A program made the position numbers and the translations under genes. The notes below the pieces were generated by a model, which did not search any database, was not told where the DNA came from, and saw only the letters and a list, made by a program, of their open reading frames with translations. From a virus: a stretch of 62,305 bases of DNA. Positions within the stretch are counted from its first letter, which is position 1. Each line of letters begins with the position of its first letter. The DNA lies in IMG/VR virus record IMGVR_UViG_3300020183_000076, positions 1 through 62,305 of that record. One strand, given 5' to 3'. This document shows, one piece after another, positions 30,141 through 39,211 of the stretch.

Positions 30141-31183
30141 ATTCTATTACCGTAATCTTTCACTGCAGACTCCCAAATCATTTCATCATATACTTTTACA
30201 ACATTTTGGTATGTCTTGGCAGAAACTTCTTCATAAGAAGAAATTACATATAACATTTTATCACATAAATCTTGGAAATTTGGCTCTGCCCATTGCCCAT
30301 GCCCTTCATATATACCATTCATGTTGGCTGTTCCCATTTTATAATCCAAAGCAACTGACAGCTCTGCATACTCCGTACATGCCGTAGCGTTAGTGCATAT
30401 TGTTGGAATTGCTTTTGCCAAAGATTGATAAGGCAATAAACCCCAACCCTCCCCGCTTGTTGGATATATTAAGCAGTCAACTTGATCGTAAATTAAACTT
30501 AATTCGTTTGCTGGCAAATCTACATCAACAACTGTTATGTTAGGCTGATTGTATACACTCTTCATTTCTCCATTTTTAAAAATTCTTGCATCTGGAGAAT
30601 CAACGCTTTTATAAAGAAGATGAACATCGTCTCTCTCGCCAAACAATTTTAAAAAAGCATTGACAGCAATCTGACTGTTTTTTCTTATTGAAGGAGAACC
30701 TATGCTTAAAAATGTAAAAGGTCGGTGTGGATACTTTTTCAAACTTGGGCTGTACAGGTTTTTATCTACCCCCAGTTTAAAATTGAATACAGGCACTTCT
30801 ACGCCCGAATCAATAAACACATTCTTTGCCCACCGCGAAGTCGTCCAAATCTCATCCATTTTGTTCATGTGCTCAACCCATTCTTTAGGCAAAGCATTTG
30901 TTTCCCAATACGAAAATCCGATATTGTACCCATTGCAATAAGAATAATCATTTGGAAGACGATTATTAATTAAAATATCACAATCAACATTTATACCTTG
31001 TGATTGATATTGAATACCAATACCAGATGTAGTTAAAATTTGGACATCACTTGGTATTAAACATGTTTTTTCTATTTCAAACTCAAAAGAAGCAAGATGG
31101 TTGAAAATATTATCTTCGGCGTTCTTATATCCTTCATTTCTTTCTTGAGCTAAACTTGTTCCATTCCAAACAATTTTTGTCAT
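30104..31183 (-). CDS. GT4-type glycosyltransferase
   Basis: A 359-residue protein with a GT-B fold signature: an F-x-FLSIGSP-x-RKN segment near 175, then YPTSGEGWGLLPYQSLA near 260-275, which carries the E-x7-E type motif of family 4 enzymes. Starts MTKIVWNG just after the YkgJ-like gene. It resembles the enzyme at 38159 in its central motifs. Target unknown. Confidence 0.82.
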   Translation of the reverse strand: MTKIVWNGTSLAQERNEGYKNAEDNIFNHLASFEFEIEKTCLIPSDVQILTTSGIGIQYQSQGINVDCDILINNRLPNDYSYCNGYNIGFSYWETNALPKEWVEHMNKMDEIWTTSRWAKNVFIDSGVEVPVFNFKLGVDKNLYSPSLKKYPHRPFTFLSIGSPSIRKNSQIAVNAFLKLFGERDDVHLLYKSVDSPDARIFKNGEMKSVYNQPNITVVDVDLPANELSLIYDQVDCLIYPTSGEGWGLLPYQSLAKAIPTICTNATACTEYAELSVALDYKMGTANMNGIYEGHGQWAEPNFQDLCDKMLYVISSYEEVSAKTYQNVVKVYDEMIWESAVKDYGNRICQILKEQKVKL

Positions 31184-31184
31184 A

Positions 31185-31940
31185 TTATTCTTCTGGGTCA
31201 AATGCAAGTTCTCTACCAGAATTGTTAGCGGCTTTCTTTAATTCTACAAGCGAATAACCGTGTAGTTTTGTATATTGCACCCTGTAGTTGTACCAGCCAG
31301 ATGTTCCTACCCAAAACTTTGGGTCTGTATCTTTTGCTAATTTTTCTAGTTCCTCTGCTTCAAGTAAGAAACTTAAAACACCCAAAGGCATATACACTGT
31401 CATGTCGTAATTTTCATGTTTTTCTTTTGCATATTCAGCCAAAAGGTCTTGGTACATTTTAATAATTCGCTTTACCGGCTCACCAGTAAAATGATCAATC
31501 TCTCCATTGGCATTTCTAATTCTGGGGCAGTAACTGTCTACAGTTGTAATGGTTCCAAAAGTTCTACACACCATCGGGCGGTATTTATAAATAGTGCATC
31601 CGTTTTTGTAGAAAGCACAAAGCCTTTTGGATTCACCACCTGGTTGCCAACTTTCATCATACATGGCATCAATCAGGGCATTTTTAATACCATCAAACCA
31701 TTCATCAGCAGCTTCTTGTCCCTTATCCTCTAATACCAAATAATAATTTTGATTTAAATTATAAGCTATATTGGCACACTCAGTCATTGGAATAACAAGA
31801 CCAATGTGACAGCACTTACCAGAGCCTAAGCACTTGTATTCGGTTGTGTTCTGCTTTGCCTCAATTACTCTAATTTGGTTATACACCATATCTAATTTTG
31901 CAAAAGTTGTAATATCTCTTGCTGTTACACTTCTTTTCAT
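31185..31940 (-). CDS. YkgJ-family Cys-cluster protein
   Basis: A 251-residue protein with the family pattern C-x6-CC near residues 37-45, then C-x-x-Y...C...RP-x-x-CR-x-FG near 110-130 and a later Cys. YkgJ/UPF0153 proteins bind zinc or iron-sulfur; their reaction is generally unknown. Overlaps the glycosyltransferase start by a few bases context. Confidence 0.78.
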   Translation of the reverse strand: MKRSVTARDITTFAKLDMVYNQIRVIEAKQNTTEYKCLGSGKCCHIGLVIPMTECANIAYNLNQNYYLVLEDKGQEAADEWFDGIKNALIDAMYDESWQPGGESKRLCAFYKNGCTIYKYRPMVCRTFGTITTVDSYCPRIRNANGEIDHFTGEPVKRIIKMYQDLLAEYAKEKHENYDMTVYMPLGVLSFLLEAEELEKLAKDTDPKFWVGTSGWYNYRVQYTKLHGYSLVELKKAANNSGRELAFDPEE

Positions 31941-32233
31941 TTTCCTAATCCCTTTCTTCTTTTTCTATTCTCTTTTGCTCTTTGTCTTCTTCTTCTTTCA
32001 ACCTCTAACTGCATTGCTGATTTTGGTTTTCTTAAAGAAGTGGCGGCCAGGTTTCTTCCTTTGCCTCTAAATTTAAGCAAATCATATTTTTTTACCCAGT
32101 TATATAAGGCCTGGGGAGTTATAGTTATACCATAACTTTGCTTTAAAATTTTGCAAATATCCGTCAAGTTCATTCTTTTTTTGACATAATGTTCGTAAAG
32201 CCAGGTTTGATCTTTGTAGGGTTCGTTTGCCAT
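31937..32233 (-). CDS. Helix-turn-helix DNA-binding protein
   Basis: A 98-residue protein. Residues about 10-50 contain a homeodomain-like HTH (LTDICKIL-x-x-SYG-ITIT-x-x-ALYNWVKK), followed by a very basic tail (RRRRQRAKENRKRRK). Could be a regulator or a terminase-associated protein. Start MANEPY after GGAAAGTCAAATA. Confidence 0.7.
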   Translation of the reverse strand: MANEPYKDQTWLYEHYVKKRMNLTDICKILKQSYGITITPQALYNWVKKYDLLKFRGKGRNLAATSLRKPKSAMQLEVERRRRQRAKENRKRRKGLGK

Positions 32234-32799
32234 TATTTGACTTTCCAATACCAAAGGGAAATTCCCATTGCATCAACAATGTCATCGTCTTCTAAATTTG
32301 GAGTTTGTAAACCAAAACTTACACCGACAATTTCACGAACTCTTTGCTTTCTTTCATTTTTCATTTTAACCTGCAGAGATCCTTTTTGACCATTCTTTGC
32401 TAAATTTGCAGAGTCTTGCTTTGACAAATTTTTATAGCCGATGGCTGGCTTCCAAACAAGAGGGCTTACATCCTCTATCGTGGAACATTTGTCTGACAGC
32501 ACCCCCCAAACAAACCCAATGATATATGAAAGAATCCTGCTGGTCTGAAAATTTTGAATATAGACAGACTGTTCTATAACAGCACAATCTGGCTTGTATT
32601 CTTCAACAACCAACAGGAGTTCTTTTTTAATTTTTCTGAATTTATCTGACTGATCTTTATCTTTTACTAGATCAATTTTTCCATTTGCGATAAAGTTTTT
32701 TTCTCTGTCAACTATAGCCCAAGCAAGAGAATGAGAAGCTGGGTCAAGGGCAATAACCCTTGACCACTCATGTTTGCCAACTATATTTTTTAAACTCAC
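32233..32799 (-). CDS. RuvC-like Holliday junction resolvase
   Basis: A 188-residue RNase H-fold nuclease. VIALDPASHSLAWAIVD gives the first catalytic Asp, CAVIEQ the Glu, and EDDDIVDAMG the C-terminal acidic pair. It should cut four-way junctions before packaging. The start is uncertain: I use the GTG just after the upstream stop; a TTG 18 codons earlier would overlap the upstream gene. Confidence 0.85.
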   Translation of the reverse strand: MSLKNIVGKHEWSRVIALDPASHSLAWAIVDREKNFIANGKIDLVKDKDQSDKFRKIKKELLLVVEEYKPDCAVIEQSVYIQNFQTSRILSYIIGFVWGVLSDKCSTIEDVSPLVWKPAIGYKNLSKQDSANLAKNGQKGSLQVKMKNERKQRVREIVGVSFGLQTPNLEDDDIVDAMGISLWYWKVK

Positions 32800-32806
32800 A
32801 CAAATA

Positions 32807-33115
32807 TTATAACTCTTTTCTGAGCTTTTCTTCGTCCCAACCCCAAGAAACAAGTCGTTGTATAAATCTTTCTATTTTGCATTGTTCACAAAGATTTTCT
32901 TTATTATATTTTGACAATACAGTTGTACAAGTTTTTGTTTTACAAATTCTTTTGTTGTTTTTATTTTTTTTATTTTCGTGATATTTTGCTAAAGTTTTTT
33001 GATTAGTTACAATTTTTCTACACTCACTGGAACAATAAGTTGCATTGTATACTTTAGCAATAAAAATTTTTAAACAATCTTGGTTTGTGCATACCCGCTC
33101 TTCTTCTCCGAACAT
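32807..33115 (-). CDS. Double zinc-finger protein
   Basis: A 102-residue Lys-rich protein. First finger: C-x4-C ... YCSSECR; second: C-x4-C ... LCEQC. Strong CCGGAGGACG ribosome site before MFGEEE. It sits between the resolvase and a RecB/Cas4-like nuclease, so a nucleic-acid role is likely. Confidence 0.7.
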   Translation of the reverse strand: MFGEEERVCTNQDCLKIFIAKVYNATYCSSECRKIVTNQKTLAKYHENKKNKNNKRICKTKTCTTVLSKYNKENLCEQCKIERFIQRLVSWGWDEEKLRKEL

Positions 33116-33125
33116 CGTCCTCCGG

Positions 33126-33866
33126 TTAAAAGGGGTCTTCAACCCCCGGCGCATCCTCTGACCAGCACATCTTGGCTAAATCGCAGTTTTGACAATTTGC
33201 CGAGGTTCTCTTGTAAGGGTGCTTTGGCTTATTACCATCAACAAAATCTTGGTAGATCTTGTTGTATTTTTTAAATAACTTGTCAATAAAATCATCATCT
33301 TTTTCTATAAATATTGGCAAGATCTCTTGGTTATTTTTATTTTCGTAAATTACATATCCACTATTTAAATTCAAACATTTCATATATATTTGAGCTTGCC
33401 TGTAGTGTTCATCTTTTGGCTTGTTGTAGAGTTGTCTGTAGTGGAAGCCTTCTGAACTTATTGACTTTAGCTCAATTAATTTATGACCGTACCAGTCAAT
33501 TATACCATCGGCAGTGCCTTCAATCGAAGGATTAGAATAACTTACAGGAATCTCCTCTGCAACTAAGATCCCAATATTATTAAAATATTTATAAAGACGA
33601 TCATGCACAGCATGCCCATTGTCAAATATCCTATGCGTTTGTGCGCTGAAGGATGTCTCCAAAACAACGCCCTCAAATAAATAATACCAATATCTAGCGC
33701 ACTGGTTGGTATAACTGGGGTGGAAGCCACCTACTTTTTTAAATTCAGGTTTGTTCCTCTCATTTAAACTGCTGTCTATCTTTAATAACAACTCTTCGGT
33801 TATTTCAGCATCAGTCCTTGGAGCCTTTACCTCTTTGGGTGCCTTTAATACTTTTAAAGATTTCAA
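33126..33866 (-). CDS. Cas4/RecB-like PD-(D/E)XK exonuclease with Fe-S cysteines
   Basis: A 246-residue protein starting TTG after AAGGAGCGAATAA. An early NQCARYW provides the first Cys; the nuclease core has an EGTADG-x-ID strand, then KLIELKS (the ExK part) and QAQIYM; three further Cys close the protein (CQNC...MCW). This four-Cys arrangement is that of Cas4/AddB-type iron-sulfur nucleases. No CRISPR genes are nearby, so replication or recombination is the likely context. Confidence 0.85.
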   Translation of the reverse strand: MKSLKVLKAPKEVKAPRTDAEITEELLLKIDSSLNERNKPEFKKVGGFHPSYTNQCARYWYYLFEGVVLETSFSAQTHRIFDNGHAVHDRLYKYFNNIGILVAEEIPVSYSNPSIEGTADGIIDWYGHKLIELKSISSEGFHYRQLYNKPKDEHYRQAQIYMKCLNLNSGYVIYENKNNQEILPIFIEKDDDFIDKLFKKYNKIYQDFVDGNKPKHPYKRTSANCQNCDLAKMCWSEDAPGVEDPF

Positions 33867-34183
33867 TTATTCGCTCCTTTTGCGGCAATTTTTAGTACAT
33901 TTATATTTTCAGATAAAGCTTCATACATTGTTTTCCAAATGTCATTTACAAGTTTGTCTTGTTCACTCATCATAGTAGACTTTCTTTTAAAAGCCTGCGA
34001 CTTAATAATCATTTGAGTTCTATAGGCAGCCAAAACATTGGCATATTTAATTGCTTGGACACCATGATAATCACTAGGATTATCAACAATATCTTGCACT
34101 ACCCTCATACACTCTAAAAACTCACGAGCTCTATCTCCCATAAGTTTTCCAATTAATTCTACATCGACAACAATGTCCGTCAC
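33863..34183 (-). CDS. Hypothetical helical protein, GTG start
   Basis: A 106-residue helical protein between the Cas4-like nuclease and the deoxyribosyltransferase. GTG overlaps the upstream stop (GTGA). No recognised domain. Confidence 0.65.
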   Translation of the reverse strand: MTDIVVDVELIGKLMGDRAREFLECMRVVQDIVDNPSDYHGVQAIKYANVLAAYRTQMIIKSQAFKRKSTMMSEQDKLVNDIWKTMYEALSENINVLKIAAKGANN

Positions 34184-34713
34184 AGCAATTTGTCTCTTTC
34201 AGTTTTGTCAGCCCAGCCAGACGCTCGGGAGATTGCACCCAGTATATCGGGTAAAATTTCTGTGCAACTGTTTATTATCATGAGATTATCCATTATGTTG
34301 AAATCTTCAATTTTGGGATACAGTTCAGATCTAAGCCATTCTGGTCTATCATGGTAAACCTTCTGTAGATACTCGTTCACTCGGTCAATATATTCACCTG
34401 GTAAATAACCGTTGTAATGCCCGTACACTTTTTTATTTAAGGCTCTAGCGTACCCAACCTCAACACAAACACCAGGGTCGGCAGAAGGTCCACGGAAAGG
34501 TTGTAAGTTTGCCACAATGCAATCTGCCATATTAATTTTTGCAAGATTGATTTCATATATCTCTTCGTGTTTTACAACTTTTTCGCCCTGGTATCCGTTG
34601 TCTATGGGTAAAATTGGTTCAACATTATAGTTTTCACAAATAGATGCTATGAAATCAAACCAGCCCTGATCGTATTTTCTTAACACATCAGGTCCAGCAA
34701 AATAAATTTTCAT
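34180..34713 (-). CDS. Nucleoside 2-deoxyribosyltransferase-like
   Basis: A 177-residue protein with the family marks: YFAGPD at the N terminus, then D-x-x-VANL-x-PFRGPSADPG and VEVGYA-x-ALNK-x-VYGH. These enzymes move deoxyribose between bases or hydrolyse nucleotides. Beside a cytosine and an adenine methyltransferase, base salvage or modified-nucleotide metabolism is a reasonable inference. Good GGAGTTAAA ribosome site. Confidence 0.85.
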   Translation of the reverse strand: MKIYFAGPDVLRKYDQGWFDFIASICENYNVEPILPIDNGYQGEKVVKHEEIYEINLAKINMADCIVANLQPFRGPSADPGVCVEVGYARALNKKVYGHYNGYLPGEYIDRVNEYLQKVYHDRPEWLRSELYPKIEDFNIMDNLMIINSCTEILPDILGAISRASGWADKTERDKLL

Positions 34714-34714
34714 T

Positions 34715-36037
34715 TTAACTCCTAATTAATTTATGAAGTTCGTTGCCAATCCATTCGGCAACTGGTGAGGCTATTGCATTGCCACACATTTTATACCGAT
34801 TGGTATCGGCAATTTTTTTACCATTAGAATCAAGTTGAGTGTGGTTATCAGGAAAGCCCATTAATCTTTCACATTCTAAAGGTGTTAATCTTCTTAAGAC
34901 AAGCTCTGGTGTGCATACAGCATGTTGAGATGTTGTATCAATAGTATAACTAGGATCACCAACATCACCAAATCCTTTTCCAGCTGGCCCTGCCGTGTCT
35001 GAGCGACCAATCAACGTGCCCTGTATTGGAATAGCAATTTGTTCACCAACCAAGGGTACTTGCCCTCCGCCTGTGCCCATCCTATGTTTCAAGGTTGGGA
35101 AGATTTCATCTTCATATATGCGCACATCGTTGACTCTAGTACCGTCAACAATTAAAACAGTAGCCCTGCTCTCACCACTATTATCAAAAGAATTTAAAGT
35201 AGGACTGGTTTCCTCGCTACGCCACACTTCGGCTGGCAGGTTACCTTCATCATCTCTAGCGCCCGACCTAACCACCTTGACATACGGTTCAGGAACGGAA
35301 TTCATATCAGGTCGTTCATGATTGTAGAAAGATGTGCTCACCCCTCCTTGACCGTATTTACTATATCCTGTTTTTCTACACCAGATAGGTTCACTAATGC
35401 CTGCCTCAAGGGCTCGGGCAGCCTGTTTCCTTTTCTTTCTGCCCTTTTTAATATCCCCATCGCTGTCTTTGGGGACAGATAATATTTGACCTCCACTTCG
35501 CTCAATGGCTGTAGGATCCCAACAAGCGACGAGAAAAACCCTTCTTCTTCTCTGGGCGACTCCGAACCACTGTGCATCCAACACATGCCATTCAATTGCC
35601 AATGCCCCGATGTTTGCCATTTGGTTGATGACTTCACCGAAATCTTCTCCTTTATTGCTTGTGAGGGCACCAGCGACATTTTCCCAGATTGCCCATTTTG
35701 GATATTCTCCGTTTGTTGCATCTCGCATCTCCTTTATTATTCTTACACCTTCAAAAAATAAACCAGATCTTTCTCCTCCTAGACCTGATCTTTTACCAGC
35801 AACCGATAAATCCTGGCATGGCGACCCAAAAGAAATTAGATCAACAGCAGGAAGCATCTTTGCGCTTACAGTTCTCACATCTTCGTATTTGATTACACCA
35901 GGCCAATGTCTTTTTAAAATTTCTTGACAATTTTTATCCCATTCAACTTGGAATTTACAATCCCAACCTGCTGCATCAAAACCTAAGTCAAATCCACCGA
36001 CACCGGCAAATAAACTTCCATAAGTTAATTGTTTCAT
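34715..36037 (-). CDS. DNA (cytosine-5) methyltransferase
   Basis: A 440-residue enzyme with the canonical motif order: SLFAGVGGFDLG (I), D-LISFGSPCQDLS with the catalytic Cys (IV), ENV (VI), QRRRR-VF (VIII), and a long variable region for target recognition before the C-terminal LTPLECERLMGFP and GNAI (IX-X). Cofactor is S-adenosylmethionine. No partner restriction enzyme is visible, so it is probably a protective orphan methylase. Confidence 0.93.
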   Translation of the reverse strand: MKQLTYGSLFAGVGGFDLGFDAAGWDCKFQVEWDKNCQEILKRHWPGVIKYEDVRTVSAKMLPAVDLISFGSPCQDLSVAGKRSGLGGERSGLFFEGVRIIKEMRDATNGEYPKWAIWENVAGALTSNKGEDFGEVINQMANIGALAIEWHVLDAQWFGVAQRRRRVFLVACWDPTAIERSGGQILSVPKDSDGDIKKGRKKRKQAARALEAGISEPIWCRKTGYSKYGQGGVSTSFYNHERPDMNSVPEPYVKVVRSGARDDEGNLPAEVWRSEETSPTLNSFDNSGESRATVLIVDGTRVNDVRIYEDEIFPTLKHRMGTGGGQVPLVGEQIAIPIQGTLIGRSDTAGPAGKGFGDVGDPSYTIDTTSQHAVCTPELVLRRLTPLECERLMGFPDNHTQLDSNGKKIADTNRYKMCGNAIASPVAEWIGNELHKLIRS

Positions 36038-36038
36038 T

Positions 36039-36434
36039 TTATTTTCCTTTAAATATAATTAGAGCAGAAGGGAATGGTGCGGGGTTCTTCTGGTCGTCAA
36101 ACTTTAGTCTACCCTTGATAAAACGAATTTCATCAGAATTCATGACAAAGTTATGCCACCACCGAGTATCGGTACGACTAGGAATAAGAAAAACTGAAGT
36201 CTTCCCTTTTGCCTGTTCCTCAACAGCTTTTTCTAACCACTTGGCAATAACATTGCCATAAGGAGGGTTAACGAAATTACAGTTACCCCATTCAACTTCC
36301 AAACCATCAAACTGAGGATTAGGAGGACAAGGATCAAAATCAAAATTAAATTCTTCATTAAGTTTCTCATAAAATGCCTTTGGTGTTTTCCAGTTATCTC
36401 TTGCAGCAGTAAAATGTACTTTACTCTTATTCAT
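36039..36434 (-). CDS. Phage N6-adenine DNA methyltransferase
   Basis: A 131-residue protein of the short phage Dam type: F-x-PCPP, then NFVNPPYG (catalytic NPPY) and W-x-x-KA-x-E-x-x-x-G-x-x-x-V-x-L-IP. It overlaps the start of the zinc microprotein upstream by 8 nt and precedes the cytosine methylase, so both DNA marks may be made together. Confidence 0.9.
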   Translation of the reverse strand: MNKSKVHFTAARDNWKTPKAFYEKLNEEFNFDFDPCPPNPQFDGLEVEWGNCNFVNPPYGNVIAKWLEKAVEEQAKGKTSVFLIPSRTDTRWWHNFVMNSDEIRFIKGRLKFDDQKNPAPFPSALIIFKGK

Positions 36435-36588
36435 CCCATTTTTTCCCTATAATAATTTTTGGTGTTTCATGGCATATTCCACATCTACCCCAACTACCAT
36501 TGCCCCAGTGAGTTTTCCACTCACGACAGCATTTAATTACTATTTCAGGACCGTACCGCTGCACTAATTTTTTTCTACCTTCATTCAT
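36427..36588 (-). CDS. Zinc-knuckle microprotein
   Basis: A 53-residue ORF: CC near residues 20-21, Trp-rich middle, RCGIC near 36-39. It overlaps both neighbours by 8 nt, filling the gap between the nuclease and the Dam-type gene. Confidence 0.6.
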   Translation of the reverse strand: MNEGRKKLVQRYGPEIVIKCCREWKTHWGNGSWGRCGICHETPKIIIGKKWDE

Positions 36589-36880
36589 AATCACTGTCTC
36601 GTATTAATTCTTTAAAGACATGCCATTCAACTATTGCAACTTTTACATCTGAATCTTCTCCAAATACAACCGAGATACAAGGATGTTTATGATTTTGCTT
36701 CCAAGCATCTCGACGCATTTTAATCCAGGCTGTTCTGGATAAAGTGAATGACGCGCCATTATGTTTATAGTCAACGAGGAATTCATGAAATTCAGCATCC
36801 CCTTTTTTAAAACCCCTGCCAGAGTTTTTAACTGGTTTTGCACCATCTCTTTTCGCTTCTTGTTTTTCATTTCTTTTCAT
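36581..36880 (-). CDS. Putative PD-(D/E)XK nuclease
   Basis: A 99-residue basic protein. KGD-x-x-x-x-x-FLVDYK near residues 25-40 looks like the D...DxK catalytic strand, and W-x-K-M-RRDAW...HPCISVVF resembles the following helix-strand of small Hjc/VRR-type nucleases. An AAGGAGG ribosome site precedes ATG. Family assignment is by pattern only. Confidence 0.6.
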   Translation of the reverse strand: MKRNEKQEAKRDGAKPVKNSGRGFKKGDAEFHEFLVDYKHNGASFTLSRTAWIKMRRDAWKQNHKHPCISVVFGEDSDVKVAIVEWHVFKELIRDSDYE

Positions 36881-37031
36881 CTAAAGCCTCCTTACATAAA
36901 CGACATGTAAATTTTTCTTTATTTTTTGTTACATAATACTTTCCACCAGTTAAACCGCAAGGAGTTTCGTAAAAATCCTGACCGTATTTACCGATTGAGT
37001 AATGAATTGTTATGTCGTCTTCAATTTTCAT
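36867..37031 (-). CDS. Cys-pair microprotein
   Basis: A 54-residue ORF with a Pro-Cys-Gly turn near residue 25 and FTCRLC near 41-46. Its end overlaps the nuclease start and carries that gene's ribosome site. Confidence 0.6.
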   Translation of the reverse strand: MKIEDDITIHYSIGKYGQDFYETPCGLTGGKYYVTKNKEKFTCRLCKEALDEKK

Positions 37032-37110
37032 ATTACTATTCTACTGGTTTGGAAGGCACAGCATAGTCGTCACCACGGCATGCACACGGGCATTTGGATT
37101 GATTTTAAAA

Positions 37111-37236
37111 TTACTCCCAAGGTCTTGATTTGTCATGTTTGTCTTCCATCCTTTGCACAGCAGCCATAAAGAAAACAATACACAATCCCAAAGCAAAACC
37201 AACAGGATCACAAATAAAAGTTTTAATCTTGTTCAT
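37111..37236 (-). CDS. 41-residue membrane peptide
   Basis: One hydrophobic helix (VGFALGLCIVFFMAAV) followed by a charged tail. The start overlaps the end of the RecA-like gene. About 80 nt of unexplained sequence separate it from the next gene. Confidence 0.5.
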   Translation of the reverse strand: MNKIKTFICDPVGFALGLCIVFFMAAVQRMEDKHDKSRPWE

Positions 37237-38149
37237 TAGATATAATCCTAGCAGATATATCGGCTATCTGCTTTTCATCTAGTTCAATCTTACTAATTCC
37301 GTTCCACTTTTCTTCTTTATAAAAGAACCAAGCTCCCCTCCTTTCAATAATGTTCATCTCAACAGCAATATCAAGGAGTTCACGATACTTGTCCAAGATA
37401 CCTTCTTGGGGAAGGACATAGTAATGACCACTTGTCCCGATGCTTGGAATTTGCTTTGTCTTTTCAATTGTCCAAGTGACTCGCTGTGAAGTAATCATGT
37501 TTGTGTCATCCCTTTCCATTTCCTTAGAAGACATTGACAAAAACAGTTTAACAATATTGTGCATGTTGTGATGAACAGTGTTGCCCATTTTTGCTTTTGT
37601 AACTGCATACATACCAGAAAGATCAATAGTTTGATGAGCAATAAACATCATCATATTTCTTTCTTTATGTAGATAGTTGACTAATTTTTGAAGCAGGAAA
37701 CCTTGAGATCTAGACTGCAGACCCATTGCTTTGCCACCTTCAGGCTTGTCGTAAAACTCTTCCTTAATAATATTTGAGAGAGAGTCAAATAAAAAAATAT
37801 GTTTTTCTTCTTCATGAGTCAAATACGGATAGACATTCTTAAGAATATCTTCTGCAACTGTTGATTGAATGACAACAATGTCATCAATATCAATACCACA
37901 CTTGGCAGCATACCCTTCGTTAAAAGAATATTCAGAATCAACAATAACTGGTCGGAATCCTCTTGCTTGTGCCTCGGATAAAATCCTAAAGGCCATCGTG
38001 GACTTGCCCACTGATGGCGTACCCCAAAATAAATGTGTTGCACCTGTGTTCAAACCTCCACCCAATGCTCTATTTAATCCAACGCTGGGCGTAGGAATAA
38101 CCTCATGAACTGGCATGGTGTCACCCTTGCGCTTATCAACTATTAACAT
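37223..38149 (-). CDS. RecA/RadA-like recombinase ATPase
   Basis: A 308-residue protein: LNRALGGGLNTGATHLFWG-TPSVGKST gives a RecA-type Walker A near residues 40-52, HIFLFDSLSN a Walker B near 120, and MFIAHQT a sensor strand. The lack of RecA's C-terminal domain fits phage UvsX/Sak4-type proteins. It should pair homologous strands in recombination-dependent replication. The start may be MPVHEV twelve codons later, which also has a ribosome site. Confidence 0.85.
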   Translation of the reverse strand: MLIVDKRKGDTMPVHEVIPTPSVGLNRALGGGLNTGATHLFWGTPSVGKSTMAFRILSEAQARGFRPVIVDSEYSFNEGYAAKCGIDIDDIVVIQSTVAEDILKNVYPYLTHEEEKHIFLFDSLSNIIKEEFYDKPEGGKAMGLQSRSQGFLLQKLVNYLHKERNMMMFIAHQTIDLSGMYAVTKAKMGNTVHHNMHNIVKLFLSMSSKEMERDDTNMITSQRVTWTIEKTKQIPSIGTSGHYYVLPQEGILDKYRELLDIAVEMNIIERRGAWFFYKEEKWNGISKIELDEKQIADISARIISNEQD

Positions 38150-38158
38150 TTTTTATTC

Positions 38159-39211
38159 CTATCTAAAAAAATCTGTTCCGAGTCTTTTTACAACTGATTT
38201 CAAGAACTCATCACAGCGAGTTTTCCAATTATAGTTGGCGTAAACAGCCGGTGCCTGACCAAAATAGTATTTTATTTCGGTATCAAAGTTGTCTACAACT
38301 TTTCGCATAAGATACACTAATGAATCAACATTTGGCAGAACAACTTCTCCCTGGGTGTATCCTGTGTGTTGTGTCGGCCCAATTGTTGATTCAACAACAT
38401 TTGACCCCAAATAATTTTCATAAGAACACCATACACCTGTTGATATCACAGGCATCCCTGTCGCAAGAGCTTGAAGCGGTATAAAACCAAATCCTTCACC
38501 TTCACTTGGGTATACCAAAACATCATGATCATAGTAAAGTTGCACCATTTTTTCTTTGGTATACGTTTCATAAATATATTTAATACCTTCGTGTGGCGAC
38601 ACCAAGAATGATGAGTGACCAAAGCCCTTTGCTTCTTCATGACCGTGATATTTCAATGTCAAAGAAACATCCGCTCTATGACGAAAAGCCTTTAAAAAAG
38701 CCTCCTGAGCCAGATCAGCACGCTTACGGGGGCTTCCAGAATCAATATGCAGGAATTTTATTTGACGATTGTTGCCTCTTTTTTTAGGTTTCCACACATC
38801 ATCAATACCCATCTCAAAAACATATGTTGGAGTTTTAATATTAGAATTTAATACAGATTGTTGAGCAAAAAAGTTGCCAACCCAAATTTCATTAACAGAA
38901 TTCATAGCATCAATCCAATGATCCCAAACTTTAGTTGCTTCTAAATGCACCCCTTGTATTTTGTATTGATGATCGTAAAATTTTTTAAAATCTGGAGAGC
39001 GCAAATTTTGCATGTTATGCAAGTTATACCACTCTGGTTCCATATAGAATAATTGAGTATTTGCATCTGGTGAATTTTCCAAAACTTGCATTTTTTTGTT
39101 TCTATATGAAAATTTTGGAAAATGTTCCAAAAATTTATAATAACTGTATGAGTAACCCGAAGCGCCATTTGCATCTTTAATATGCTGGTCTGTATGCAGA
39201 GATATTTTCAT
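38159..39211 (-). CDS. GT4-type glycosyltransferase
   Basis: A 350-residue GT-B enzyme: F-L-H-IDSGSPRKRAD near 155 and YPSEGEGFGFIPLQALATG near 245-262, the nucleotide-sugar site of family 4. Related in layout to the gene at 30104. It forms a group with two methyltransferase-like genes upstream, suggesting production of a decorated glycan or sugar-modified target. Confidence 0.82.
   Translation of the reverse strand: MKISLHTDQHIKDANGASGYSYSYYKFLEHFPKFSYRNKKMQVLENSPDANTQLFYMEPEWYNLHNMQNLRSPDFKKFYDHQYKIQGVHLEATKVWDHWIDAMNSVNEIWVGNFFAQQSVLNSNIKTPTYVFEMGIDDVWKPKKRGNNRQIKFLHIDSGSPRKRADLAQEAFLKAFRHRADVSLTLKYHGHEEAKGFGHSSFLVSPHEGIKYIYETYTKEKMVQLYYDHDVLVYPSEGEGFGFIPLQALATGMPVISTGVWCSYENYLGSNVVESTIGPTQHTGYTQGEVVLPNVDSLVYLMRKVVDNFDTEIKYYFGQAPAVYANYNWKTRCDEFLKSVVKRLGTDFFR

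Noticed and set aside
33126-33866. Part of a CRISPR-Cas system because of the Cas4-like protein
   Set aside because: No Cas1, Cas2, effector genes or repeats are present in the window.
37031-37110. Short Cys-rich frame (KCPCAC) between small genes
   Set aside because: It is open, but I found no start codon or ribosome site in frame.
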